Shown here piece by piece: positions 1 to 11,453 of a DNA stretch of 64,000 bases. The stretch spans positions 14,266,888 through 14,330,887 of the forward strand of contig NC_030857.1 in the NCBI RefSeq assembly GCF_000208745.1, given 5' to 3'. The DNA is from Theobroma cacao (Eukaryota; Streptophyta; Magnoliopsida; Malvales; Malvaceae). Below the pieces are notes generated by a model, which was not told the DNA's origin, ran no database searches, and worked only from the letters and a program-made list of their open reading frames with translations. Made by a program: the position numbers and the translations under genes. Numbering within the stretch: position 1 is the stretch's first letter; the number at the start of each line of letters is the position of its first letter.

Positions 1-1572
1 TAAATGGGGGAGTTATACCATAATTTTGATGATTTGATGGATAAAATGTTATTTTATTGATTCAAGAATATTATTTTAATGAGTAAAATTTTAGTGATGT
101 AAGTACTAATAATAGTACATGTGAGTTTGGAAGGAATGGAGACATGAAGAAAAATTGGGATAATGAAGATATGTGGGATAATAAGATGTGCATGTGAATT
201 CACTATTGCATGCAAAAAGGAGAACGTTAGTGGGGAACATATGGGACCCCCACCATGTGATGTAAAAAGAAGAATGAGACTGAAACCTATTGCATGTAAT
301 GAGATTGGTGCATTCGATGGCCAAATGAGGAAAGAAAAATGTAGGATGCATGTGACTTGAATGGTTTAATGAATAACTATAATAAAATACACAGTAAAGG
401 TTATGCATGAAATATGATTGGAGGAATAAGGTGGTGCATCGAATAAAGAATGAAGAAAGAAAGAATGAGGGAGTGAAGGTGGCAGATGGAGAAAATAAAA
501 GAGGATGGATATTGGGCGAATGAGTGAAGGAGGAAATTGGTGCATGAAAATTTAGTAGGGGATGAATTGGTCCAATGAGAAGTGAGGAATAAATAAAGAA
601 GAGAAAGGTGAGGAAAGGCTTGGGAAAAATTACACCTTTGAGAGAAAAAAAAGAGAATTGGTTTTGAAAGTAAAAAAAAAAAAAGGAGCAAGGAGAAAGA
701 AGAAAAGCTAGAGGGAGGTTCAGTTTTAGAGAAACTGGAGAAAAACCTAAAGGTTTTCTCCCATACGCCATTGTTAGAGCTTGAAGGAGAAAGTGGAGAT
801 TCAACTTTGTAATTCCAAGGTAAGAAAGGTAAAAGTTATCATTTTGTTTGAATGCATGCCTTGTGAACTGATTGTAATGTGCGATTGTGCTTGTAGTAGC
901 AAGAATCTTTAAGGATTCAAAGAACCAGGTGCATGCATGTGGGTTGATCTTAGAAGTATGGTGATTTTGAACAAAACAAATGATGGGTAAGTGTTTTTAA
1001 CCTTGAGATCACAAATGGAAAGGAAAAATAAGATGTGTATTGATTATTTGTGCTTGTGGCAGCAATGGTGACCGAGGATGTGAGGAAATTATGAGCTGTA
1101 TGTGGAATTCAAGATAAAAATCGGAAGGTAAACATGCAATGTGGGTACCTTATATTATATTGGACTTGGTTGGTTGAGAGTTCAAAGCTTGCATGTTACA
1201 TTATTGTGAATAATAAGGATGAAAACATGAAGCTAGATTAAAGTTTCATTGATTAAGGTACTGCCCATATATGTGTACAATTAAGTATATTGAGTTTAAT
1301 TTGTTGCTAGGAAGTGTGTAAGTGAGGAAGGCTTACAGTGGTGGTGTACCGGAGGAGGTAACGGGTGACCAGCAAGTAGAATTAGCTAGAGACGCACCCG
1401 AACTAACAACGATGTAGCATCCCACTATTGTGAAGTGAGTAGGGGGTGTCTATTTCAAAAGTTCCATAAACTATATATCGATATACATTTAATAAACGTG
1501 TTGGTTTTCTTTAAGTGCAATTGTGGATAGCATGTGTTGTTAGCCTCGGTAGGTGATTTTTAAATGGATTTG

Positions 1573-4386
1573 TGTCAAGCCCGATTTTATAAAATACTAG
1601 CCATGTCATTTATGTGATTGACAGAATGCTTGCATACTTGGAAAGCTCCGAAAAATCATCAAAAGTTGGTAGTGTACCTAGTGGTGCAATTAAGTTGAAT
1701 TAAGCCTCCAGCTAGACCAAAGAGAGATTTTAAGATGAAATTGAGAATTTTAAAAACCCAAAATGATTTAATATGGTGATTCGGAGTTCGAGGATCGATT
1801 TGGAGTCAAATTGGAATTTTCATGACCTAAGGGTAAAATGGTCATTTTGCCACCTAAGGGTAAAATTGTACTTTTACACACCCAACACTTGTCATGCCCA
1901 TGGATTTCATCCATTAACATTTTATATTGTGGATAATTGAAATATTTTATGTGGTGGAGAAAGAAAGCTTAATCGTTAAGAATTTAAAAATGGACCAATG
2001 GTAAGGTGACAAGTGTCAAGCTTTTATTTCTTTATTATTCTCCTTATAAATTAGCACAAAACCAGCCCATTTCTCTTCATTATGGTCAGCCTCACCAAGG
2101 AGAAGCAAGAAAAAGGAAGAACAAAACCCTAGGTGGAAAAATTCAAGGGAAAAGTGTGAAAGTTCAAGGAAACAAGTGAAAAAGGAAAGATTTTTTCAAT
2201 TTAAGCTTGAGATCTCTCTTTCTTAAGCATTTTTTCTTATTTTCCATGGTTGAATCACATGAAATCATGATGAATCCCTTGCTGGCCGAACCCTTAGAGG
2301 GAGGTTTTGATGCTTGATTTGGTTAGATTTCAATGTATTTTAGTGTTTTTAGTTAGTTAATGATGTGTAGCATGAAAAGCCAACAAGAAAAATTCACTTC
2401 TTCCCATCACCCATCATTGGCCGAATCTTCTATGTAAAGTGTGGATGGTGGATTTGATTTTATTTCAAGTGAATTGGTTAGGAAATGATGAATTACGGTG
2501 AGAAAATCAAGTACGAAAAATCATAGTATTGATGCACCCACCATGTCCGAAATTCCCAAGAGAAAATGTGAAGATGATTTTGCTAAATTTTATGCTATTT
2601 GACTTGTGTTTAATGGTTTGGAGAATTGGAAGAAAAATGGAGTTAATTGGAGTTGAATTTGACATATTGGCCAATTAATCGAGTGATAGATCGAATTAGG
2701 CCAATACCATTTTATTTAGGTACATAATTGAATTTGTGTAGAACACCGTGTTTTGACGATAATCCGAACAATTTGCATTCCATTTCATGTAGCCATATAG
2801 TTTTATAATGATTTAGCACCAATGTGGTAAATTGCTTGATTGTGCATTATGTCTAGGTGGTGAATCCTCCAATAAGGGCAAAGAAATTGTACTCGAGGAT
2901 CAATAGTTGGTGTACTTTAAAAATTTGACTCCCGAAATAATGATTAACCTTATCATCATTTTAATTATCTAAAGTGATTTTTTATTTGATTTTGTGAATT
3001 TTATGAAAAATGAGTTTAAATGGTTAATTTTTAGGTTTTATAAACAAAATGTGTTTAAATGAAATGATTTTATAAATTGTTTTGAAATTGAATGATGGCT
3101 TTGAAAATAAAGTAATTGGAGACCACTTGATGTGTTGTAAATTTATGGTTCTAATTGATTGGCTTATAGCAATATTGGCATGAATGGTTGAATTGTTAAA
3201 TGAGCTAAAAATGTATGAACTGTTGATTTGCCTTGAGAGACTGTAAAATAAAATAATTGCCATGTCATGCTATCGCAAATTTTATTGTATGGTGGGTTTA
3301 GCTTGCTACAGTGGGCGGGTTTTGTGGACTAGCCTATTAGAGGGGCACAGAATTCAGTTATATACGTACCTCGGTCGGAGAAGCACGTAGGGTATCTCTT
3401 GAGGTATGGTTAGAGTTCACGTCATGCCGAACCACCTCGTGCTGATGAACTCCGCTAACGTCAAGGAACGGCTGTGTTTTTCAAACTAAAAATATGTTTA
3501 CGTGTATATGAAATTTTTAACAGCCTTGGTGAACTCGGTTAAATGCCTCGACCAAGGTATTCCCGAGAATGATTTTGGCAGAAGCCAAGCATTTAAGATA
3601 CTCATAAGCCATGTTGATTATTTAAATGAAATGAATATTTATGTTATGAAATACATATTGAGATGGAATATTTTAATCATCTCCATTTACTCGACTTTAG
3701 ATATTTTGGATGATGTTTGTTTACTCACTGGGATTATATAATCTCATCACCCTCCTTTCCACCCATTTTAGGCTCAAGATAGTTTGTAGATAGCTGATAT
3801 CGTCGAAGGATACAGTTGGCTTTACTTCTTCAAAAATCCTAGGTTCACAGCCTTGGTTCACTTTTGTTATTTGGGGGCCCACGTGTCATTGTAAATTTAA
3901 TTACATACTTTGACTATCTGCATTATAGTATGTATGAATTTATTTCACTTTTACGCTACCAAAAATTCCCTACAAATAACTCTATAAAAATTGTTTTATA
4001 AGAAAATGGAATATTTTATTGAATATTTTTATTATATTCAAATAGTCATAAATTCACTTTAAATGAATGTTTTAGACATCTAAACTTATTTTTTACTATG
4101 AAATATGTGTTTTGCACTCGCATACTACATTATTAGCTGGTTTCAAAATTTTTGGGGAAAAATGACCAAAATACCCCCGAGAGACAAAAATTATTTTTTT
4201 ATTATTTTGGTATGGAAATAGCTTATAATCTTTTAAAATATGATATTAACAACTGTTGCTCGCAAGGGAGGTGAGAAAATTGATATTAAAGCCTTGCGAG
4301 GTTTCGATTGGCATTCCGGGTAATGAATGTCTCTCGAGACATCGCGGAGGTTGTCATGAGCTCGAGGAGAGTACCGGGTCGTGACA
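1573..4386 (+). mobile_element. Solo LTR, family B, in the 5' LTR of P (TSD ATTTG)
   Basis: A 2,814 bp LTR begins TGTCAAGCCCG and ends GGGTCGTGACA, flanked on both sides by ATTTG (1568-1572 and 4387-4391). It is homologous throughout to 22802-25699 and more distantly to the LTR of element G (56056-58857), which fixes its orientation as plus. There is no internal coding region, so it is a product of LTR-LTR recombination. A 79-codon open frame near 3502-3741 is also open in the sister copy but not in G, so I do not call it a gene. Confidence 0.95.
2045..2053 (+). promoter_or_regulatory. Candidate TATA box of family B LTR
   Basis: TATAAATTA lies about 470 bp into the LTR, upstream of an A/G-rich leader and a splice-donor-like GTGAAAAAGG area. 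It is called only from its sequence and its position in the LTR. The sister copy has a degenerate TTAAAAATC here (about 23400). Confidence 0.45.
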
Positions 4387-4859
4387 ATTTGCAATCAAGT
4401 TTTATTGTTATTTTGGAAAGCATGAGTTGGTAGAATGCTAGGCACTTGTGAATTCCATGCTTTTAGAAATGTTTTGTATATATATAAACTATATATGTAA
4501 AGGATTTTAGAAATCGAGAAATAAGCACTTTACCATGGTTTATGTCAAAATGTGCCTTACTTGTTTGTGTGATGTGCATTCATGAATAAACTATATGTTC
4601 ACCATGTTGATTTGATAGTTAAACCTCATGCAAAGGTTTTACATTATAAAGTCTTACAAATGGATTTATCATGTCACCATGATTGGCATTTTGGAAATAG
4701 ATTTAAAATAAGCTTTTGAAAACCCAAATATAGTTACAAATGGTTTTGTCAAACCGGGAGATTCAAGAGTAAGTCGAATGTCACATCGGGATAGTGTGAC
4801 CCTTGTGCATAAGTGAGCTCTAGCTAGAGAACCTTTGGGTCACTAACTAGTTGTTAGAT

Positions 4860-4954
4860 GTGGCTAGGCCGCGGTCTATGATATATATACTTGGCAAGGC
4901 CATGGGATGATATACGTGGCTAGGCCACCATTTGATATATGTGGTTACGACCAC
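4860..4954 (+). repeat. Cluster of four short inverted-repeat motifs in P LTR
   Basis: Four units spaced about 25-31 bp each form a short inverted repeat: GTGGCTAGGCCGC (4860), TTGGCAAGGCCATGG (4891), GTGGCTAGGCCAC (4916) and GTGGTTACGACCAC (4941). The arms are of the type GTGGC/GCCAC around a short centre. The cluster is repeated at 26055-26149 in the 3' LTR and in reverse at about 36842-36945 in the solo copy. Confidence 0.8.
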
Positions 4955-5989
4955 ATGATTTCTCTGATGTAAGCCAACATCATCGAGACTGCCATGACTG
5001 TGGGAATACGATGGAGGGGGGCCTCCCGGATGTTATTACGTGGAAGCGAGTCCAGAGGCTGATATTTACGATTAGTTACTCGATAGTGATATCTCTTTGG
5101 GGTTTTCAAATATGAATTCTTTCGCATGGTGAGAATTACAAGTTTTTTCGTAACTCTTTTATTTATACAATGATTTTGTATTTAATTCCTCAAGGATGAG
5201 ATGATTTATGAGCTTGTGTATAAGCTTTGATAATGATTGATTTTACTAGAGCATGTGTGCTTATGCTGGTTTGATTTGAGTGAAGGATGTTAAATGATTT
5301 CGAGGGTAGAAATCTTTCACTTGCACTGGCTTTGATACATTAATTGAAATGATTACTTTGCATCAAAACTCTTGGGTATATGTACAGCACAAATGTTCTA
5401 TTTAAGTTTAAATTGTTTATATGCATTCTCATGTTGTTAATATTTAAATTTTCTACCTTTGGCTTGTTTCCCATCTACGCCTTTTACTCACAGAGCCGAT
5501 GATCATTGAGTCTATGAGACTCACCCCTTTTATCTTACCTTTTTTGCATATAAGTGATTAGTTCAAGAGTATTGCCTCAGCCTCTTTGACTCGTTGCAAC
5601 GTAGGTAATGGCATCTCTTGGACTTCCACTCCAAGTTTCTCCACTACATAGGAGTCGTGTTGTGTAAAACAGTTAAACTTATAAAAGTTATTAGGGTATC
5701 AGAGATGTATAGCTAAAAACCTTGAGATTGTGTAATGAATTCTAAGTGTGATGTTTGAATTTATCTTGAAGTTTACTAGAGTCGGACATTGTTATCTAGT
5801 TGCTACGTCTTAAGTACAACTTCTTATTCGGTTTAATTAAATGATAGTATTACTACAAGTCAATTCATTTACGCAGTAAACTGTTTGAGTGGTTAACAAG
5901 AATCTCAACTAAGGCTTGTTCAATATTTGGTAGGTTCTCTTACAAGTGTCGGACGTCGGTAATGATCGGGAAGAGGGCCGTTATAGACT

Positions 5990-6001
5990 TGGTATCAGAG
6001 C
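5990..6001 (+). other. Primer binding site of element P (initiator tRNA-Met type)
   Basis: TGGTATCAGAGC is the standard plant retrotransposon site complementary to the 3' end of initiator methionine tRNA. It lies four bases after the LTR end at 5985 and is continued by CC. Confidence 0.93.
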
Positions 6002-6192
6002 CCTAGGTTTAATCGAGTTCTAGGCATTCTCATGTCAGGCAGCTGAGTAATGGGGTCAACATAGAGTCTTGCTTATAGGTAGTGACTGCAGCATCGCTTA
6101 TAGGCAAGAGGATGCGTAGACTTCTTTATACATCTTAGAAAACTACCTTGCGTAATTATAAGAGATGACTAAAAAATGAGAATTGATTGCCA

Positions 6193-7570
6193 ATGTCTAG
6201 GTTTGAGATGCTACCTCAGACTCAAGCATTTTTAAGGGCTGCTGGTGAGCTAAAAGTGCTCAAAGAGACGAATGAGCGATTATGAGTTTTTACCTCTCGA
6301 AGTTGAGCCCGTGATAAGACAAGGGGGAGGAAGAGTTCTCAACATTCAAGTGATTGTAGTTCGTGTGATCGAAGGAGTGCTAGTACAAATAGCACCGTGG
6401 CTAGTGGACATACTATAGAGGGCATTACATTGGATGAGTTAGCTATTGGATTGCAAAATTTGACTCAACAGTTTACAAAATTTACTAAGCACTGTACTGG
6501 TGTGGCCGAAGGGCATAAAGGTTAAAGTTCACAAGATTCAGATTATGACCCAAATACAAATATGATAGATGAAGAAAAGCAAGATGAGGAAAACGAGGAT
6601 GATATGAATTATGATAAAGGAGATGAATCAGTTTCGTTGTCTGCATTTATGAAGGTTAAACCTCCATCATTCACTAGTTCCACTGTGGGAAAGGACCCAC
6701 GTAGATTTCTAGACACCATGGAAAGGATTTGTCACACTTTAGGAGCTTCAAGTACGAGGTTAGTAACATTGGCTAGTTTCCCTCTTAAGGATGTAGCACA
6801 GTTTTGGATTATGTTATATATATGGGGTAGACCTAGTAATGTTGGTCCGCTTAGTTGGGAGGAATTTGATAAAGCCTTCATGGATAGATTTATGCCTCGT
6901 AGTGTGCAAATGGCTAAGGCTAGGGAGTTTGAGGCTTTGAAACAAACACCTAGGATGACGGTATCTGAATATGATGTACAGTTTACTCAATTGTCTAGAT
7001 ATGCCCCATACATTGTATCTACGAAAGAACTTAGAGTAAATCAGTTTGTGGCTAGATTGTCAGAATATTTATTTAGAGCTATTGCTCTAAATGCAATTTG
7101 ATTCGTATTCCGATGCAGTGGATTGTGCTCAGTTAATAGAGGGTCATAATATGAAGGCTAGGGCACTTTGTGAAAGTACTGAAAAGACTAAAACTGAAGG
7201 ACAAACTAGTCAAAATAACACTAGTATAGAAATGACTTTTGGAAGGTCAAGTCAGCCAGGTTGAAAGGAGACTGCTCAGAATGGAGGGCAAGTGTCAATT
7301 GGATCTCAAGAATCGAGGAGAAATCCCTAGTTCAATAGTCCACCTTGCCATGGAAATATTTCTAGAGCAACTAATCATCGAGGACCTGGTAGTGGAATGA
7401 CTGACCCTGATAGTTGAATGATGGTCTAGAAGAGTCCTTACGGTGTACGTTGTGGTATTATGCATGTGGGGCCATATGCTCAATCATATGATGTGTGTTT
7501 TAATTGTGGTCAAGTGGGACACATGCAAAGGGATTGCCTATATGATGGGAGATCGTAAAAAATTGGTCAT
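6193..7570 (+). pseudogene. Gag of element P (broken)
   Basis: This encodes the nucleocapsid polyprotein that packages the element RNA. The ATG at 6193 is in the same frame as the long gag core at 6562-7101, but three in-frame stops lie between them (two TGA near 6283-6310, TAA near 6523). The core contains the retrotransposon gag block ([48 protein letters not shown]). A frameshift near 7100 moves the reading frame, with further stops at about 7262, 7330 and 7417. A complete CCHC zinc knuckle, CFNCGQVGHMQRDC, is readable at 7496-7537. The order and wording match the gag of element H on the other strand, so the two are close relatives. Confidence 0.9.
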
Positions 7571-7676
7571 GGGTTTGTGCAACCAGCATCCATTGTAGCA
7601 TCTGTAGTTTCACCTCTAACTAGGCAAGGTCGACCTGATAAAGGCAAGGGAATAGCTTTTACTTCTTGATCGTGAC

Positions 7677-8046
7677 TTGCTGAGTCAGTATCGTAAGGTA
7701 CCTCCGAAAGAGGACAAGCGAGTGTTTGCCATGAGTCTGCAAGATGTGCCTACTTCTAATGATGTGGTGATAGGTATTATTTTAATTTGTGGTTTTGAAG
7801 CATTGGTATTATTTGATCTTGGAGCTACCCATTCTTTTGTTTTTTCAAATTTTATGTCAAAATTGAATAAACCTTGTGAAGTGATGGTAGATCCACTAGT
7901 AGTGACCACTCCCTTAGAAGAAATTTATACAGTAGAGTTTGTCTATAAGTTTTGTGTAGTTCAAATTAACTATTGGGGAGACATTGGTGGATTTGGTGTT
8001 ATTAATGACGTTGGGATTTGATGCAATATTAAGAATGGATTGGTTG
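7677..8046 (+). pseudogene. Aspartic protease of element P, N-terminal part
   Basis: This encodes the retropepsin that cleaves the Gag-Pol polyprotein. The core motif reads LFDLGATHSFV where the family has LFDSGATHSFV, so the active-site triad is DLG, not DSG. A frameshift near 8015 is needed to reach the conserved ILRMDWL motif at 8025-8046. There the gene is cut by the family C insert; coding resumes at 13351. Confidence 0.88.
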
Positions 8047-8436
8047 TGTGAGACCTCGACCTCTAAAGGCTCATAACTAGGCATAGACGTAATAACATGG
8101 GCTAGGGGTAGTTTCGTCATTTCCTTAACAAGCCCATAAAAGTAAGTTTTAAACAATATTAAAGCCTAAGTAGGCCTAAGTCATAAATGAATGATGAAAA
8201 TATGGGTAAAATGACACAAGAAATAAAAATGATGATGATTTCCACAATAGGGGCAAAATGGTCATTTTTCACCTCGGGGTCAAATTTTTAAGTTTTCATG
8301 AACCTAAGCATTTCTAGACCATTATGAACCTTGTCCCAGTGTCAAAAGAGTAAAAAGATTGCATAAAGGATTGGAGGATAACAAGTTAACTTGTGAGGGC
8401 ATTTTGGTAATTTAAGTGGAGTGGATAAGCTTGGGC

Positions 8437-8444
8437 TATAAATA
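8437..8444 (+). promoter_or_regulatory. Candidate TATA box of family C LTR
   Basis: TATAAATA follows GGGC about 390 bp into the LTR and precedes a CT-rich leader. The same box is found in reverse orientation in the copies at about 15578 and 45230, and degenerate at about 12274. Confidence 0.6.
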
Positions 8445-9299
8445 TCTCTTTCTTCCAGCAGCTTTTTCTCCCATTTTCTAGCAGATTCTTCTTCTTCTTC
8501 CTTCTTTTCTTTCACATTGCTTTCATCCTCCATGGAAGCTTGATATGAACCTCCATAACCTCCCTCAAAATAGCTATACTTTTCATGCTTTTGGTGCAAC
8601 CTTTCATAAACCTTTATGCTCTTCCACTCTCTTTCTTTAAAACCCTTGAAAATCTTATTTCCATACTCTCTTTCACTAGTTAGGTGTTTTAGAGAGAGAA
8701 AAAGGAAGCTTTATTAATAGCTTGAAAGTTTTTGAAAAGAATTTCAAGCACAAGGCTACCAAGGTGAGTAGTGAACTAGAATTGATTTTTAGTGTTGAAA
8801 ATGATTAGTGTTTAGACTTGTGGGTGCTTTGGTAGTTGAGGTTGTAAATTCACTTTGGAATGATTTGGATAGTGAAAATGGATAGCCATTTAATGGCACT
8901 TAGAAACTAGTAGGTGATAGCTTGTAGAACTTGCAATTATGAGAATTGAGTTAATTGTGATGTTAATGTGATGACAGGTTGCAATGAAACCCCACCGTCC
9001 CATTTGGACCATTAGGGAAGTTAGAATCGACTAAAGGTTCAACAAAACACCAGTGAGTGGACTTGCATTTCAAACTTGTTTTGGGAATGTGAATGTATTT
9101 GCACAAGATATTTGAATGATTTTATCCAACTTTTCTTTGAAAATGTGTGCCAAGGAACAAGCCTTGATTAAATGTTTTTGATATTGTGAAATGTGAGATG
9201 TGTATAAGGATGAATCCATATGCTTTATATTATGTTGGTATGTATGTATATATCTTATGAATATGTGTTGTGTATTGATGAATGATGTTGGGTGATGAT

Positions 9300-9405
9300 G
9301 TTGAGTGTGCAAGCAGGGAGTGCACATATGATGATGATGGAGTTTGCGAGTAAGGAGTGCACACATGATGATGATAGAGTGTGTGAGTAGGGAGTGCACA
9401 CATGA
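9300..9405 (+). repeat. Three-copy minisatellite, about 37 bp, in family C LTR
   Basis: The unit contains AGGGAGTGCACACATGATG and starts at about 9315, 9352 and 9389. The reverse-complement equivalent in the other family C copies has a 43 bp period. Confidence 0.75.
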
Positions 9406-9594
9406 TGACGATGTATGTATATGTAAATGTGTGTGTTATAGAAAGCTCATGAATATGGTTTATGGATGTAATGCATGTGAAATTTGGCATGATGAATCTT
9501 TGGAATTTCCCATTTTCTTGCAAATTGATTTTTATTGTAACCCCAAATGGATTTTTAGTGCAAAGGAGGTCCTTTTTACACTTAGGTGCCTTAC

Positions 9595-9939
9595 TTCTCG
9601 CTGTAACGAGAAAGCATTCTTGCTGCAGCGAGAAACATTCTGTTTTGGCAGCCAACAACTCGCTGTAGCAAGAAACTTTCGAGTTTAGGTGTAATACTTT
9701 TTCTTTGGTAAAGATTTTTACCACCTTTCAGTCCGAATTAGGAAAAGTGGTAAACATAAAAGTTGTAGCCCTGTCTCTTATCTTTCTAATGGTCTAAAAA
9801 TCAGGTCAATTGAACTACTGTAAGCTACACTGTTTTCTTGCACATGTAAACTACAATGTTTTCTCGCTACAGCGAGAAACTTTCCGTTTTGGCCGCCAGA
9901 ATCTCGCTGCAGCGAGAATGAACTTTGCTGCAGTGAGAA
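9595..9939 (+). repeat. Near-palindrome array (TTCTCGCTGCAGCGAGAA type), family C LTR
   Basis: The consensus 18-mer is a perfect palindrome. Diverged copies lie at 9595-9612, 9617-9634, about 9658-9674, 9861-9878, 9901-9918 and about 9922-9939. Most differ from the consensus by one to four bases, usually transitions. Between copies the sequence is ordinary LTR. Confidence 0.85.
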
Positions 9940-10837
9940 ACTTGCTGCCATGCTTGCTACCTTGCTTGATTTGGACATACTTGTCTATCATGACCCAAAA
10001 TTTGGGCCATGACTGGCGCAAGGGCCCAATAGACGTAGTCCATTAAGCCAAAGCAAGCCTATCTATTTATCCTACTCATTATTCCATCAAATATTGCTAA
10101 GTCACAAATTATAACTTTAAATCAAAATAGTAATAGACATTGCCAACTCGTATTGGCATACCAATTACGTGTACATTGCTTACAACATGTATCTCCATAA
10201 TTTACATCAAGTTTGCCTATACATCTTAAAAAGAAGACTTGACTTCCAACGGAACGACTCGGACTAATGTACAACTACTAAATGCCGAGACACCTACCAA
10301 AATATGGATATAAGTCTACAAGGACACCTTGTCCTAGTTACCTGTTGCCTCGTGATCTGAAAACATGAAGTTGAAAACGGTGAGTATAAACCTAGTGAGT
10401 GAACAAGGAAGCGAACAAGCATACCATAAGGAATCTTTAACGAAATCATGATGCATTCTTTTTCAAAACAATGCAATTTGTTTCTGTTCTTGTTACAAAA
10501 CCCCTCATCAAGCCCTTAAACGATTAATCATTTGAAACTCATGAACCCATACATAACAAACCATTTGAAGAATGAAAGCTTTAATAACACAGAAGCAAGT
10601 CAAATACGACAACAAATCTTCACTGTAGCGGAAAGGCATTCTCGCTGCAGCGACGTTGGGATTTAGTTATTAACCGAACGAGGGTTTCTCAACTGGCCGA
10701 GGGTTTCTCACTAAAGCTCCCCATTTTAAACTTAACTCGTTTAATCCTTAATGTCGGAAGTCCATGCTCCGATATGGTAGCAAAGAAGTAAAAGATAGGG
10801 TAGCAATTGGACAAGATATGAGACCAAAACAGAAGGT

Positions 10838-11098
10838 TTTTCGCTGTAGCGAGATTCAATCTCGCTGCAGTGAAATTGTAACCCATAAACAGAAGGTTTC
10901 TCTCTACAGTGAAATTCAGCTAATGAAACAGAGAGTTTTTCATTGCAGCGAGATTCCTTTTCACTGCAACGAGAAGTTAAAGTGACTATCTCGCTACAGT
11001 GATATACATTCTCGCTGTAGAGAAATACATTCTCGTTGCAGCGAGAATCAGTTATGGTGAAGGTTCTCAAACTCGAGAGTTTCTCGCTGCAACAAAAT
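10838..11098 (-). repeat. Near-palindrome array, family C LTR (second copy)
   Basis: At least eight diverged CTCGCTGCAGCGAG-type units lie in 260 bp, for example near 10840, 10858, 10897, 10942, 10965, 10988, 11010, 11031 and 11081. An isolated unit is at about 10638. Many have lost perfect symmetry. Confidence 0.8.
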
Positions 11099-11330
11099 AC
11101 AGGGCACCAAACAAAAATTTTACTTTCTCCCAAAGAAAACCACCCTGCTTGCATGTTCAAAACCAATAAGAAATACATAACAACTTCCCAAAGTTTAACA
11201 TACTGAATTTCACATACATTACATCCATATACATAACTTGAAAATTTATTATAACACACATGTTTACGTATGTATACATATACATATACCCATCACCATC
11301 ATGCACACCATCCCATCATCATCATCACCA

Positions 11331-11453
11331 GCTCATGCGCACTCCCTACTTGCACATGGCTAGGTCATCACCGGGTTATGCGCACTCCCTACTCGCACAT
11401 AACCGGGTCATCCTCGGCTTATGCGCATTCCCTACTCGCACATAGCCAAGTCA
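11331..11453 (-). repeat. Three-copy 43 bp minisatellite, family C LTR
   Basis: ATGCGCACTCCCTACTCGCA recurs at 11335, 11378 and 11421, a period of 43 bp. The copy at 43007-45635 also has three (44252, 44295, 44338); the copy at 13447-15971 has one (about 14752). Confidence 0.85.

Larger units (their letters stand above)
1..5985 (+). repeat. 5' LTR of element P (truncated by window start, holds a solo LTR)
   Basis: The sequence matches 19418-27176 in the same order: opening text at 1-1568 against 19418-20470 plus 22172-22683, then 4392-5985 against 22684-22796 plus 25705-27176. It ends GTTATA at 5985, four bases before the primer binding site. The insert at 1573-4386 is absent from the 3' LTR, where the empty site (AGATTTGTAATC near 22679) is seen. 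A GA-rich tract at 660-720 gives a long Phe/Ser-rich frame on the minus strand, which I treat as compositional. No gene is present. Confidence 0.92.

Noticed and set aside
106..804. Long Phe/Ser-rich minus-strand frame of 232 codons
   Set aside because: It is the reverse of a GA-rich tract in the P LTR; the 3' LTR breaks the frame.
3502..3741. 79-codon open frame present in both family B solo LTRs (also 24836-25075)
   Set aside because: The two copies are the same LTR, so shared openness is expected. The related G LTR does not keep the frame, and the protein has no recognisable features.
3730..3745. GATTATATAATC palindrome in family B LTR as a regulatory operator
   Set aside because: It is conserved in both B copies but not in G, and such AT palindromes are common by chance here.
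9300..9940. Regularly spaced repeats as a CRISPR-like array
   Set aside because: Repeats are diverged, spacing is irregular, and they lie inside eukaryotic LTRs.
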